64,000 bases of DNA from Bacteroidaceae bacterium. Lineage in GTDB: Bacteria > Bacteroidota > Bacteroidia > Bacteroidales > Bacteroidaceae. A program made the translations under genes and the position numbers. The notes beneath the pieces were generated by a model. It was not told where the DNA came from. It did not search any database and worked only from the letters and a program-made list of their open reading frames with translations. Location: assembly GCA_024401305.1 (NCBI GenBank), contig JAKSLI010000001.1, positions 49,214-113,213 of the forward strand, given 5' to 3'. Below are positions 36,887 through 46,476 of this stretch, piece by piece (within the stretch, counting starts at the first letter, position 1; the number at the start of each line of letters is the position of its first letter).

Positions 36887-37798
36887 TTAATAAAGTGGTG
36901 AAGGATAAACACCTTCATTTACGAGGTTCTGGATGCGCTCAACAGTGCCTGGACGGTCTTCTGTGTATGTTACGCCGAACCACTTTGAAGTAGTGTCGAG
37001 AACCTTCACTGAAGCTGTGCCTTCGTTGATGAGCTTGTTCACCATGAGCGGAATGAAGAATTCGCTCTTGATGTTCTCCATGTTCTTTGGATCAGAAAGG
37101 AACTCTTTGAAGTATTCCTCTGAATATGCGAAGTAGTCAGGAGTGAAGCCCCAAACATTCATTGAAACAGGAGTGTTGTCTTCAACAGAAACCCATTCGT
37201 CGTTGTCGTCCATGTACTGAACCTTGCCGTCGCGACGCTCAATCTTTGTGCGCTCAACAACTGTTGTGAGATTGCCGCCTTCGTCAGTAGAGCAGATACC
37301 GCGAGATACAGTACCGTTCTCAGAGAGTGTGTTGCCTACGCGGAAGCCAACCATGGCATACTTGTTCTTTGCACCTTCCTCAAGGTCAGCGAGGAACTTA
37401 CCGATTACCATGAAGCAGTCGCGGTTGTAGAAGTCGTCGCAGTTGATAACGCAGAATGGTTCCTTGACAACATCCTTTGCCATGAGAACAGCGTGGTTAG
37501 TACCCCAAGGCTTAACGCGTCCTTCTGGAACAGAGAATCCTTCTGGGAGAGAGTCGAGTGCCTGGAAGCAGAGTTCACAAGGAATCTTGCCTTCATATTT
37601 TGAGAGAACCTGCTTGCGGAAGTCCTCTTCGAAATCTTTACGGATAATCCATACAATCTTGCCGAAGCCAGCCTGGATAGCGTCATAGATAGAGTAGTCC
37701 ATGATAGTTTCACCGTTAGGTCCGAGAGTGTCAAGCTGCTTCAAACCACCATAGCGGCTGCCCATGCCGGCAGCGAGAAGTACAAGTGTAGGTTTCAT
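36887..37798 (-). CDS. Sugar nucleotidyltransferase family protein
   Basis: The 303-residue protein begins with a nucleotidyltransferase signature (PTLVLLAAGMGSRYGGLKQL), has the metal-site pair in FCVINCDDFYNRD, and contains KPWGTNHAVLMAKDVV. It resembles enzymes that activate sugars as NDP-sugars, but the acceptor is unknown. It starts a leftward run through the DHH, DUF4827 and glmM genes. A -7 box lies at 37857-37864. Confidence 0.85.
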   Translation of the reverse strand: MKPTLVLLAAGMGSRYGGLKQLDTLGPNGETIMDYSIYDAIQAGFGKIVWIIRKDFEEDFRKQVLSKYEGKIPCELCFQALDSLPEGFSVPEGRVKPWGTNHAVLMAKDVVKEPFCVINCDDFYNRDCFMVIGKFLADLEEGAKNKYAMVGFRVGNTLSENGTVSRGICSTDEGGNLTTVVERTKIERRDGKVQYMDDNDEWVSVEDNTPVSMNVWGFTPDYFAYSEEYFKEFLSDPKNMENIKSEFFIPLMVNKLINEGTASVKVLDTTSKWFGVTYTEDRPGTVERIQNLVNEGVYPSPLY

Positions 37799-37856
37799 AT
37801 ATATAGTTTTGGTTTATGGTTATTGTTTTTGGTTATTACCATTGCTTAATTCTGTG

Positions 37857-37864
37857 CAAAATTA
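37857..37864 (-). promoter_or_regulatory. -7 element of the nucleotidyltransferase-glmM run
   Basis: A minus-strand TAATTTTG lies about 58 nt before the start codon at 37798. No clean -33 is seen. Confidence 0.6.
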
Positions 37865-37951
37865 TGAAATCTTTTCCTTTTTATATTAAATAATGTGTTA
37901 AAATAGAATAATTTTACGGAATTTCTTGTCTTTATTCGGGTATTTGCACGA

Positions 37952-38899
37952 TTAACCTTCCTTTGAGAAATTCTTTACTATTTCAATGATTTCGCTGTCA
38001 TCATCGGTCAGATGAAGCAGCAGATTCTTGTATCTACCGCTCTTCATCATATCGTCGAGCAGCGTATAGATCGGCATTTCCTTTGTCCAGAAATCGCTGC
38101 CATAGAATATCATCGGACTGCTATAGCCAAAGCTCAGGTAGTGGTTTTGCGTAGCATCCTGGAAGATTTCTTGAACCGTTCCTGCACTTCCCGGCGTATA
38201 TATAATGCCGCCGAAGGCTATTGTCAGGATGGTATCTTCGCGAATGCTGTTGTCGAAGTATTTCGCTATGTGTGTAGCAAACGGAGTTGCCGGCTCATGA
38301 CCATAAAGCCAGGTAGGTATTCCGAGGCTCTTGAACTTGGTCTGAGGGAAGCGTTTTATGACGGCAAAGGCTGTCTCAAGCCATCTTTCGTCCTTGAAGG
38401 AAGGTGCTACGCTGAGCATTTTCAGTGCTAGATACACTTCGCTATTATCCCTTCCTGCCATCCATGAACCAAGATGTGCTGCTTCCATGGCACCAGGACC
38501 GCCACCGGTTATCATGAGGAAACCTTCCTCCGTGAGTCGTTTGCTTAGGAATACCACATCCCAATAGCCCTTGTCCGTGCGCATCAATCCGTGGCCGCCC
38601 ATGATTCCGATCTGTGTTCTTTCGGGATAAGCCTCAAGGAATTTGCGCATGTGTCGGCTGATACAACTGTCATGGAGCGCACGGGCGAGAAGTTCATCCT
38701 CACTTGCCTTTGCGCCCTTGCCACTTTTCATGTAGTGACTATACACCTTTGTGTCGTACGCTTCGCTGTAACTGCCTGGACTACAGAGGCTAAAACCTTT
38801 ATACAACGACTCAGCATCATAGAGCGAGTCAAGGAAAAGATTATAAGGTTTGTCGGCAACAGCGTTGCGGAACTGCTGGATTATTTCGGTTTTGGTCAT
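37952..38899 (-). CDS. LOG-like Rossmann-fold nucleotide-binding protein
   Basis: The 315-residue protein has the lysine-decarboxylase-like (LOG) pattern FLMITGGGPGAMEAAHLGSW and YTPGSAGTVQEIFQDA, where the family usually has PGGxGTxxE; here one Gly is Ser. LOG proteins cleave nucleoside 5'-monophosphates at the base. The long N-terminal region (about 100 residues) and the Ser change suggest a divergent member. It lies 39 nt downstream of the M3 peptidase gene. Confidence 0.8.
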   Translation of the reverse strand: MTKTEIIQQFRNAVADKPYNLFLDSLYDAESLYKGFSLCSPGSYSEAYDTKVYSHYMKSGKGAKASEDELLARALHDSCISRHMRKFLEAYPERTQIGIMGGHGLMRTDKGYWDVVFLSKRLTEEGFLMITGGGPGAMEAAHLGSWMAGRDNSEVYLALKMLSVAPSFKDERWLETAFAVIKRFPQTKFKSLGIPTWLYGHEPATPFATHIAKYFDNSIREDTILTIAFGGIIYTPGSAGTVQEIFQDATQNHYLSFGYSSPMIFYGSDFWTKEMPIYTLLDDMMKSGRYKNLLLHLTDDDSEIIEIVKNFSKEG

Positions 38900-38938
38900 C
38901 GAAGGGATTAACGAATTTTCGGATTTACAATTTGCAAT

Positions 38939-41056
38939 TTACTTCAACCCGCGGCTGCGGAGCAACGCATCTGGCGAAGGCTTGTGACCGCGGAATCTTA
39001 CATAAAGCGTCATGGCGTCTTCGCTATCACCCATCTCGAGGATGTTTTCGCGATATGATTTTGCCGTTGCCGGGTCGAAGATGCCGCGCTCCTTGAAGAG
39101 TTCGAAGCCATCGGTGTCAAGGACGGCTGCCCAGAGGTAAGTGAAATAGCCTGAAGCATAACCGTCGCTTGCAAAGATATGACGGAAATAAGGACTGCGG
39201 TAACGGTATTCCACGAGCTCTGGCTTGCCAAGTTTCTCGGAAACCTTCTTCTCGAATTCCATGACATCAACTGTACCTGTATAAGGCATCTTGTGCCATT
39301 CGAGGTCGAGTAGGGAAGCAGCTACGAGTTCCGTTGTCATGAAACCTTGGTTGAACTTGCCTGCTGCTTCCATCTTTGCGATGAGTTCGTCTGGGATTAC
39401 CTCGCCTGTCTTGTAGTGCTTGGCATAAACCTTAAGAACCTCTGGCTCTGTTGCCCAATGCTCGTTTATCTGTGACGGAAGCTCAACCATGTTGCGATCG
39501 ACGCTTGTTCCCGACTGCGAACGATAGGCTGCCGTTGTGAACATTCCGTGCATGCCGTGGCCGAACTCATGGAAAACGGTTTCCACCTCATCCAGAGTGA
39601 GCAGCGAAGGGGTGTCCTTGGTAGGTTTTGTCATGTTTCCTACATTATAAATAATAGGACGCTCTTCTACGCCATTGATGTTCGATTCGCCCTTGAGTTC
39701 GCTCATCCAGGCGCCACCACGCTTCGTTTCACGAGGGAAATAGTCAGTCATGAAGATGGCAAGATGCTTGCCTTCTGCGTTCTTCACATCATAGACATTA
39801 ACCTCAGGATTGTATTTTGGGGCGTCAGGAAGCGGAGTGAATGTAGTGCCGTGAAGGCGGTTTGCGACATAGAACATGCCCTTCACCACGCTGTCGAGTG
39901 CGAAGTATGGTCGGATGTCGTCGTCTGAAAGATTGAAACGCTCCTTCTTCACCTTCTCCTGATAGTATGAATAGTCCCAAGGAGCAATCTTTATGCCGGC
40001 ACCTTCGCGATCGGCAAGAGCCTGCATGTCTCGAACTTCCTCCTCAACCTTCTTCTTCGCAGGTTCCCAAAGTTTGTACATCAGTTCCTCTGCGTTGGCA
40101 ACGGTCTTCGCCATCACATTGTCGAGCATGAAGTCTGCGAAAGTGTTGAAGCCGAGAAGCTTTGCCCTCTTGTAGCGGAGTTCCAGAATCTTGTTGATGT
40201 TTGCCTCGTTGTTGTACTCGTTGTTGTTGGAGCATAGTGAAGTGTATGCCTTGTACATGCGCTCACGGAGGTTGCGGGAATCAGCGGAAGCAAGTACGGC
40301 AAGTCGGCTTGGAGCGTGGAGAGTGAACGACCAGCCGCTCTCATGACCGCGCTTCTTTGCCTCTTCGCGAGCCGTTTCTATCGTGTTTGAAGGAAGACCG
40401 GAGAGCTCTTTCTCGTCGTCAACATAAATCTCTATGGCGTTTGTTTCCTTCAGGATGTTCTGTCCGAAGCTCTTCATTGCTTCCGAGGCCTCTTGGTTTA
40501 TGCCTTTGAGAATCTCCTTGTCGGCATCCGAGAGCAGGGCGCCGCTACGCACAAAGTTCTTGTATTTCTTCTCGAGAAGACGCATCTGCGCAGTGTTCAA
40601 TCCAAGGGATTCGCGCTTGTCGTAAACCTTCTTTATGCGGGCGAAGAGCTTGTCGTTCATCGCAATCTCGTCTTCTGCAGCTGTCAGGAGCGGAAGGATG
40701 TCTTCGGTCACCTTCTCGAGTTCGTCGGTATTGTCGGTGCCTTGCAGGAGTCCCCAAACGGCGGTAGCCTTCTCAAGGTCTTGTCCGCAGTTGTCAAGGG
40801 CGAGAATCGTGTTGTCGAAAGTAGGTTCCGCAGGATTGTTGATGATGGCTTCCACCTCTTTCTTCTGTTGTGCTATGCCAAGTTGCACTGCTGGTAGGTA
40901 GTCAGCATATTTTATCTTCGAGAAAGCAGGGAGCTCGTACTTGTTTGTAGGTTCTTGGAGGAGAGGATTGTCCGTTTTTATAGCCATGTCTTCAGTTACT
41001 TTAGGACTGCAAGCTGTAATGGCAGCTGTTGCGCAAATTATTAGAGTCTTTTTCAT
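38939..41056 (-). CDS. M3 family zinc peptidase (peptidyl-dipeptidase Dcp type), lipoprotein
   Basis: The 705-residue protein has a lipoprotein signal (IICATAAITAC, Cys16) and a large helical thimet-oligopeptidase fold. The zinc motif is in TVFHEFGHGMHGMF near residue 480, with TSVDRNMVELPSQINEHW after it, matching the Dcp/OpdA group. It breaks down short peptides, probably in the periplasm or at the envelope. Its own -7 box lies at 41078-41085. Confidence 0.93.
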   Translation of the reverse strand: MKKTLIICATAAITACSPKVTEDMAIKTDNPLLQEPTNKYELPAFSKIKYADYLPAVQLGIAQQKKEVEAIINNPAEPTFDNTILALDNCGQDLEKATAVWGLLQGTDNTDELEKVTEDILPLLTAAEDEIAMNDKLFARIKKVYDKRESLGLNTAQMRLLEKKYKNFVRSGALLSDADKEILKGINQEASEAMKSFGQNILKETNAIEIYVDDEKELSGLPSNTIETAREEAKKRGHESGWSFTLHAPSRLAVLASADSRNLRERMYKAYTSLCSNNNEYNNEANINKILELRYKRAKLLGFNTFADFMLDNVMAKTVANAEELMYKLWEPAKKKVEEEVRDMQALADREGAGIKIAPWDYSYYQEKVKKERFNLSDDDIRPYFALDSVVKGMFYVANRLHGTTFTPLPDAPKYNPEVNVYDVKNAEGKHLAIFMTDYFPRETKRGGAWMSELKGESNINGVEERPIIYNVGNMTKPTKDTPSLLTLDEVETVFHEFGHGMHGMFTTAAYRSQSGTSVDRNMVELPSQINEHWATEPEVLKVYAKHYKTGEVIPDELIAKMEAAGKFNQGFMTTELVAASLLDLEWHKMPYTGTVDVMEFEKKVSEKLGKPELVEYRYRSPYFRHIFASDGYASGYFTYLWAAVLDTDGFELFKERGIFDPATAKSYRENILEMGDSEDAMTLYVRFRGHKPSPDALLRSRGLK

Positions 41057-41077
41057 GTTTTATTATTTTTACTGCTG

Positions 41078-41085
41078 CAAAGTTA
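41078..41085 (-). promoter_or_regulatory. -7 element of the M3 peptidase gene
   Basis: A minus-strand TAACTTTG lies 21 nt before the start codon at 41056. Confidence 0.65.
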
Positions 41086-41180
41086 TAAAAAAATGAAAGA
41101 AAATGGAAAGAAAAATCAAGAATAATATACAGAGTTCTGCTAAATGCTTACATTTTAGTGTTTTATAGCGAGTTTTTGTT

Positions 41181-41188
41181 TAACTTTG
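41181..41188 (+). promoter_or_regulatory. -7 element of asd
   Basis: TAACTTTG lies 58 nt before the asd start. The leader that follows is A-rich and holds a 14-nt tandem repeat (AACCAAAAACTAAA at 41207-41220 and 41221-41234). Confidence 0.65.
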
Positions 41189-41246
41189 CAGCCTGTAATC
41201 CAACAAAACCAAAAACTAAAAACCAAAAACTAAAAACCGATATAAG

Positions 41247-42263
41247 ATGAAAGTAGCAATCGTTGGCGCAAGTGGCGCCGTAGGACAGGAATTCCTCCGT
41301 ATTCTTGAGGAGAGAAACTTCCCAATGGATGAACTCGTATTGTTTGGTTCTCAGCGTTCAGCTGGTACCAAGTACACATTCAAGGGCAAGGAAATAGAAG
41401 TGAAGCTTCTTCAGCATAATGACGATTTCAAGGATGTTGACATCGCATTCACATCTGCTGGCGCTGGCACTTCAAAGGAGTTCTGCGAAGACATCACAAA
41501 GTACGGCGCAGTAATGATTGACAACTCATCTGCATTCCGCATGGAAGACGATGTGCCATTGGTAGTGCCTGAGTGCAACGCAGAAGATGCCCTCGCTCGT
41601 CCACGCAATATCATCGCAAACCCTAACTGTACAACAATCATGATGGTTGTCGTACTTAAGCCACTCGAAGCCCTCTCTCACATCAAGCGCATCCATGTAG
41701 CTTCTTACCAGAGTGCTTCAGGTGCTGGTGCTGCTGCTATGGCAGAACTTCAGAAGCAGTACGAGGAAATCCTCAATGGTGATCCTGTAACTATCAAGAA
41801 GTTCGCTCATCAGCTTGCTTACAATGTAATCCCACAGATTGACGTCTTCCAGCCAAACGGCTATACAAAGGAAGAAATGAAGATGTACAACGAGACTCGC
41901 AAGATCATGCACACAGACGCTCAGTGCTCTGCAATGTGTGTTCGCGTATCTTCTCTCCGTTCACACTCTGAGTCTGTTTGGATCGAGACAGAAGCTCCAA
42001 TCTCTGTTGAGGATGCACAGAAGGCTATCGCAGCTGCTCCAGGTTGTACACTCAAGGACGATCCTGCAAACCTCGTTTACCCAATGCCACTCGAGACAGC
42101 AGGCAAGGACGATGTTTATGTAGGTCGTGTTCGTAAGGACATCTCTAACGAGAACGGCTTGACATTCTGGCTCTCAGGCGACCAGATCCGCAAGGGTGCT
42201 GCACTGAACGCCGTTCAGATTGGCGAGTGGCTCATTGAGAACGACCCTAAGTTCAAGAAGTAA
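41247..42263 (+). CDS. asd: Aspartate-semialdehyde dehydrogenase
   Basis: The 338-residue enzyme makes aspartate semialdehyde from aspartyl phosphate, the branch point to lysine, diaminopimelate, threonine and methionine. It has the NADP loop [20 protein letters not shown], the active-site Cys in [14 protein letters not shown] near residue 132, and a late catalytic-His region ([14 protein letters not shown]). Strong codon bias suggests high expression. It is followed by a perfect bidirectional terminator shared with the convergent transporter gene. Confidence 0.95.
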   Translation: MKVAIVGASGAVGQEFLRILEERNFPMDELVLFGSQRSAGTKYTFKGKEIEVKLLQHNDDFKDVDIAFTSAGAGTSKEFCEDITKYGAVMIDNSSAFRMEDDVPLVVPECNAEDALARPRNIIANPNCTTIMMVVVLKPLEALSHIKRIHVASYQSASGAGAAAMAELQKQYEEILNGDPVTIKKFAHQLAYNVIPQIDVFQPNGYTKEEMKMYNETRKIMHTDAQCSAMCVRVSSLRSHSESVWIETEAPISVEDAQKAIAAAPGCTLKDDPANLVYPMPLETAGKDDVYVGRVRKDISNENGLTFWLSGDQIRKGAALNAVQIGEWLIENDPKFKK

Positions 42264-42291
42264 ATATGTAATAGATAATCCCAATATACAC

Positions 42292-42329
42292 AAAAGTCTC
42301 AGCAAACGAATAGCTTTGCTGAGACTTTT
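42292..42329. terminator. Bidirectional terminator between asd and the YidE-type transporter
   Basis: A perfect 15-bp stem (42292-42306 with 42315-42329) with an 8-nt loop ends in T-runs on both strands. It lies 29 nt after the asd stop. Confidence 0.85.
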
Positions 42330-42436
42330 CTTTTATAAAGGAAGACATTTTTATATTTACGTTTGGTTGATTTGCTTGCCTGAAATGATTGGAGCAAATC
42401 TTTATATCCCTATTATTTTTATGGTTATAATATTCT

Positions 42437-42483
42437 GCTTGTTTGTGTGTTTGGTTGAAAAAAACAAGCACACACAAACAAGC
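42437..42483. terminator. Second long hairpin downstream of the transporter gene
   Basis: A perfect 14-bp stem of GT/CA-rich sequence (42437-42450 with 42470-42483) with a 19-nt A-rich loop lies 17 nt after the transporter stop. The region following it on the minus strand is not T-rich, so its role as a terminator is less certain than the 42292 hairpin. Confidence 0.5.
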
Positions 42484-42500
42484 AAAAATGCATGAAACCC

Positions 42501-44198
42501 TTATCCGCAAGCAAAGAGAACTACCAACTGCGCTGTGAGTATTCTGAGGAACATCGAGAGTGGGTAAACGGTAGAATAACCTACTGCAGGTGCCTCCTTT
42601 GAGCAAACGCTGTTGGCATAGGCGAGTGCTGGTGGGTCAGTGTAGGTACCAGCAAGCATACCCATGATGGTGAAGTAGTTGAACTTGAACTTCAATCGTG
42701 CAACTGTTCCTATTATTAATATAGGTATAACGGTAATAAGTAAACCGCAAAGCACATACTTTAATCCGTCACCTGCAACAACAGTGTCAACGAAGCTTGC
42801 ACCTGCCTTTATTCCAACAGAAGCGAGGAAGAGCACAAGACCTATCTCACGAAGCATGAGATTAGCAGATGTCGTGGTATATGTGACGAGCTTTACCTTG
42901 TAACCGTAACGACCGATGAGGATTGCAATGATAAGTGGACCGCCAGCAAGGCCAAGCTTCAAAGGAACTGGCATGCCAGGAATAGCAATTGGAAGTGAAC
43001 CGAAGATGAGTCCGACGATTATGCCAACGAAGATCGTTGCAATGTTTGGTGCGTTAAGGCGCTTCACGGAGTTGCCCATCATGTCCTTTACTCGCTCTAC
43101 ATTGTCTTCACGACCAACGACCATCACCTTGTCACCTACCTGAAGGGCGAGGGATGGATTCGCAAAGATGTCCATTCCCTGACGAGTGACACGAGTGATG
43201 TTAACGCCGTACATGCGAGAGAGGTGAAGGTCGATGAGACGCTTGCCGTTCATCTTTGGGTTTGTCACAAGCAGACGCTTTGAAACCATAGAGATCTTGT
43301 CGTCTTCTGTGCTCCAATCCACTTCTACCTCAGGGCCAAGGAATGTGTGGATGGCTTCTGCGTCACTTGCCGAGCATACGATGTAGAGAATGTCGTTCTC
43401 ATGAACCACGGAAAGACCCTTTGCTGTGTGAACATTGCCTTCATGCATGATTCGTGTGCAGACAAAGTCACGATTAAGGAATTCCCTGAGCTGCTGGATA
43501 GTCTTGCCTTCGAGTGCTTTATTGAGCACCTTAAGGTTAAGGAAGTGTGGCTTTACCTCTGCATTTTCCGATGCTTCCATTTCAAGCTGCTTCTCTTCTT
43601 CCTCAAGTTTTGCACGTGTTATGAAGCGAATGGCAATTGAGGCAAGTATTATGCCAACAACACCAAGTGGATATGCGCAAGCATAACCGTTGGCAATAGG
43701 TGGAACTTCCCCTTCAGCGAAGATTGCATTCAGCGCCTCGTTTGCGGCACCGAGGCCAGGGGTGTTTGTCACTGCTCCATAGAGTGTACCGACCATCATT
43801 GGAAGATTGCTCTTGTCTGTTGTGTCGAAGAAGCAGAAGTAACATGCAAACATCACCGCCACATTTAATAATATACCACAAGCAGCAAGGCAGTTCAGTT
43901 CAACGCCGCCCTTCTTGAAGCTCTCGAAGAAACCTGGTCCTACCTGAAGACCGATCATGAAGACGAAGAGTATCAGTCCGAAGTCTTGTACGAAAGTAAG
44001 AATAGGTGTTGGCGCCGTCATGCCGAAATGGCCGGCAATGATGCCTGCAAACAATACGAAAGTTACTCCGAGAGAGATTCCTGCTATCTTGATTTTACCA
44101 AGATATACACCAACGGCAATTACCAAAGCGTAAAGCAAGGCTATATGAGCAACGGAATCGGTTGATGTGAAAAGATTAGTGAGCCACGATAAATCCAT
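42501..44198 (-). CDS. YidE/AspT-family transporter with TrkA-C domains
   Basis: The 565-residue inner-membrane protein has two blocks of about five transmembrane helices flanking a cytosolic region with two TrkA-C (RCK-C) domains (about residues 205-375). Family motifs include [20 protein letters not shown] and [15 protein letters not shown] in the paired repeats. AspT relatives exchange aspartate and alanine; the substrate of this group is unknown. It is convergent with asd and has a -7 box at 44309. Confidence 0.9.
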   Translation of the reverse strand: MDLSWLTNLFTSTDSVAHIALLYALVIAVGVYLGKIKIAGISLGVTFVLFAGIIAGHFGMTAPTPILTFVQDFGLILFVFMIGLQVGPGFFESFKKGGVELNCLAACGILLNVAVMFACYFCFFDTTDKSNLPMMVGTLYGAVTNTPGLGAANEALNAIFAEGEVPPIANGYACAYPLGVVGIILASIAIRFITRAKLEEEEKQLEMEASENAEVKPHFLNLKVLNKALEGKTIQQLREFLNRDFVCTRIMHEGNVHTAKGLSVVHENDILYIVCSASDAEAIHTFLGPEVEVDWSTEDDKISMVSKRLLVTNPKMNGKRLIDLHLSRMYGVNITRVTRQGMDIFANPSLALQVGDKVMVVGREDNVERVKDMMGNSVKRLNAPNIATIFVGIIVGLIFGSLPIAIPGMPVPLKLGLAGGPLIIAILIGRYGYKVKLVTYTTTSANLMLREIGLVLFLASVGIKAGASFVDTVVAGDGLKYVLCGLLITVIPILIIGTVARLKFKFNYFTIMGMLAGTYTDPPALAYANSVCSKEAPAVGYSTVYPLSMFLRILTAQLVVLFACG

Positions 44199-44308
44199 AA
44201 GTTTTTTCGGTTGTTTATCTTTTTTATGATTTTATTATCCTTTTGATTTTTTTCGGAATGAAAACAATTAAGAGTGAAAAAGTGACATTATTAGCCATTA
44301 AATCGGTG

Positions 44309-44316
44309 CAAAATTA
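44309..44316 (-). promoter_or_regulatory. -7 element of the YidE-type transporter gene
   Basis: A minus-strand TAATTTTG lies about 110 nt before the start codon at 44198, leaving a long leader. Confidence 0.5.
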
Positions 44317-44410
44317 AGCAAATCTTGCATAAAAGAGAACCTTTTTGGGAATATTTTTGCGTTTTGAAGAAATTTATATGATTTCGCTTTTTTGTTAAGA
44401 TATTATTTTA

Positions 44411-44418
44411 TAACTTTG
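44411..44418 (+). promoter_or_regulatory. -7 element of the decarboxylase operon
   Basis: TAACTTTG lies 56 nt before the LTD-OadG start at 44475. Confidence 0.65.
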
Positions 44419-44474
44419 TCGGCTGAAACTTGAACCTATATTAAAAAATTAATTTAACAACACTAAAATAATTC

Positions 44475-45482
44475 ATGAAACGCATTCTTTTGTTTCTCTC
44501 ATTGATTACAATTGTTGGATCTTCCGCTTATGCGCAAGGTGCAAAGAACATTAAGATTAATGAGGTGCTGACAAACAACACTCAGAGCATGCTCGATGAA
44601 TACGGCGAAAATCTGCCGTGGTTGGAGCTTGCTAACACTTCTTTCTCTACTTACGATATACGCGGAATGTATATCGCAACAGACAGAAAAGTTCTTGATC
44701 AAAAGCTTTCAGTGCCAGAGCGTATCAAACTGATGAGCCAGATTCCTAACGGAAGCGAGCGCACCTCCCTCTCTGCACAGGAGCATGTTCTCTACTTCCT
44801 GAATTCAAACCCTGCGAAGAGCGATATGCATCTTGCTGCAAATATCGACAACGGCAAGGAGGTTTGGATTGCTCTTTACGACGGAAATGCAGTTGACCTT
44901 ATCGACTCTGTAACAGTTCCTGTCCTCAAGGAGAATTATTCTTTTGCTCGTATCAAGAACAAGGACAAGCAGATTGTATGGGAGGAAAAGACTCCTGAAT
45001 TTGCTTCTCCAAGTACAGCTAACATCACTACTGTAAGTGAAAGCAAGATTGCAAAGCTTAAGCGTGAGGACCCTCACGGTTTCGGTATCACTATTCTCGC
45101 TATGGGCGTGGTGTTCACTTGTCTTGCTCTCCTTTACATCGCCTTCATGCTTCTCGGCAAGTTCATGACTCGCAGTAAGCACATAAAGGTAGTTATCGAT
45201 ATGGATAAGCCTGAAAACCGCAAGCTTGAGGTTGTTCGCCATGCTGATGATGACGACGAAGAAGAGGAAAAGCCTTCTTCTGCCGTTGCTTCACAACCTG
45301 CAACAGAAAAGCCAGAGGAAAAGAAACTTGATATGGATCCTGAGATTGCAGCTGTCATCGCACAGGCTATCAAGGATTACCAGGACGATGTCCATGTGGA
45401 GGAATCTGGCGTTATCACAGTCATTCCAAAGCAGTCTCCTTGGGCTACAAGAATTCCATCTGCTCCAAAGGCTCACTGGTAA
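44475..45482 (+). CDS. Lamin-tail-domain protein fused to OadG-type decarboxylase gamma subunit
   Basis: The 335-residue protein has a signal peptide (ending SSAYAQ). A lamin-tail-like beta domain follows (NIKINEVLTNNTQSMLDEYG and LPWLELANTSFSTYDIRGMY). One transmembrane helix is near residues 203-228 (ITILAMGVVFTCLALLYIAF). The acidic and Pro-rich cytosolic tail ends in a conserved-looking PWATRIPSAPKAHW. The helix and tail match the OadG gamma subunit that anchors Na+-pumping oxaloacetate or methylmalonyl-CoA decarboxylases. It is the first gene before the biotin carrier and beta subunit. The fusion places an extracytoplasmic domain on the pump. Confidence 0.82.
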   Translation: MKRILLFLSLITIVGSSAYAQGAKNIKINEVLTNNTQSMLDEYGENLPWLELANTSFSTYDIRGMYIATDRKVLDQKLSVPERIKLMSQIPNGSERTSLSAQEHVLYFLNSNPAKSDMHLAANIDNGKEVWIALYDGNAVDLIDSVTVPVLKENYSFARIKNKDKQIVWEEKTPEFASPSTANITTVSESKIAKLKREDPHGFGITILAMGVVFTCLALLYIAFMLLGKFMTRSKHIKVVIDMDKPENRKLEVVRHADDDDEEEEKPSSAVASQPATEKPEEKKLDMDPEIAAVIAQAIKDYQDDVHVEESGVITVIPKQSPWATRIPSAPKAHW

Positions 45483-45554
45483 AAAGTGAAAATGGAAAGT
45501 GAAAAAAAGTAAAGTGAAAATAGAAAATAAATCGTCAAAATAGTAAATTTCATT

Positions 45555-46346
45555 ATGGCAAAATATATTATCAACGGTAACGAATACAATGTTGAAATAA
45601 CTGATGTGCAGGGTAAACTTGCAAGAGTAGTGGTTAACGGTCAGGCATACGAAGTGGAAACAGAAGAGAAGCTTCACGCAATGCCAACCCAGAAGGCTCC
45701 AACAGCTCGTCCTCAGGTAGCACAAGTAGCTGCTCCTGCTCAGGCTGCTGTTGCGTATGTAGCACCTGTAGCTCCTGCAGCTGCTCCAGTTAGCAAACCT
45801 GCTGCCGCTCCTGCCGCTGCTGGTTCTGGTTCAAAGATTGCCGCCCCACTCCCTGGTACAATTACAGAAGTTAAGTGTTCTGTAGGTCAGAAGGTTAAGG
45901 CTGGTGATACAGTCATTATCCTTGAGGCTATGAAGATGCAGAACAATATTGAGGCTGACTGCGACGGCGTAATCCAGCAGGTGCTCGTAAGCAAGGGTGA
46001 CTCTGTATTGGAAGGCGCTCCAATGGTTGTCATTGCTGCCGAAGGCGCTCCTGCTGCTCCTGCAGCTGCACCTGTTGCTGCCGCTCCTGTAGCTGCTGCA
46101 CCAGCAGCTACTCCTGCTCCTACTGCCGGCGCTGGTTCACAGGTTACAGCTCCACTCCCAGGTACTATCACAGAAATCAAGTGTACAGTAGGTCAGGCTG
46201 TTAAGCCTGGTGATACTGTCATCATTCTTGAGGCAATGAAGATGCAGAACAACATTGAAGCTGAGACTGGTGGTGTTGTAAAGCAGATCCTCGTAGGTAA
46301 GGGTGATGCTGTAATGGAAGGTGCACCATTGGTAGTAATCGGATAA
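45555..46346 (+). CDS. Biotin carrier protein with two biotinyl domains
   Basis: The 263-residue protein starts with a short beta domain (residues 1-40). Two full biotinyl-lipoyl domains follow, at about 93-162 and 195-263, joined by Ala/Pro-rich linkers. Each has the biotinylation motif EAMKM, with target lysines at 127 and 229. The two domains are close duplicates (GTITEVKCSVGQ and GTITEIKCTVGQ). It carries carboxyl groups between the alpha subunit and the membrane pump. Single-domain carriers are the norm. It lies between OadG and OadB genes. The 72 nt before it is A-rich. Confidence 0.93.
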   Translation: MAKYIINGNEYNVEITDVQGKLARVVVNGQAYEVETEEKLHAMPTQKAPTARPQVAQVAAPAQAAVAYVAPVAPAAAPVSKPAAAPAAAGSGSKIAAPLPGTITEVKCSVGQKVKAGDTVIILEAMKMQNNIEADCDGVIQQVLVSKGDSVLEGAPMVVIAAEGAPAAPAAAPVAAAPVAAAPAATPAPTAGAGSQVTAPLPGTITEIKCTVGQAVKPGDTVIILEAMKMQNNIEAETGGVVKQILVGKGDAVMEGAPLVVIG

Positions 46347-46391
46347 GAAAAGCCCAAACAAGAGCCCAAACAAGCCCTCCCAAGGGAGAAA
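46346..46391. repeat. Dispersed GC-rich repeat, short copy
   Basis: Doubled GAGCCCAAACAAG-type units are followed by CCCTCCCAAGGGAG, related to the repeats at 24259, 58588 and near 50501. It sits just after the biotin-carrier stop. Confidence 0.55.
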
Positions 46392-46424
46392 TGTTAAAAT
46401 GAACTTGTGTAAGGGTATCTAAAT

Positions 46425-46466
46425 AAAGGTAATCATACTTATTACTTAATACTTATTACTTATTAC
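46425..46466 (+). repeat. Dispersed TTACTTATT leader repeat, copy 2
   Basis: This tract shares about 26 nt (ATAAAGGTAATCATACTTAT and onward) with the minus-strand tract before rarA. It ends 10 nt before the oadB start codon at 46477. A short third copy (TTAATACTTATTACTTG, 47641-47657) precedes the HAD gene. Confidence 0.7.
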
Positions 46467-46476
46467 TTTCAATCAA

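Noticed and set aside
42220-42495. A 91-codon rightward frame after asd
   Set aside because: It overlaps the asd end and runs through the terminator hairpins, so it is not a gene.
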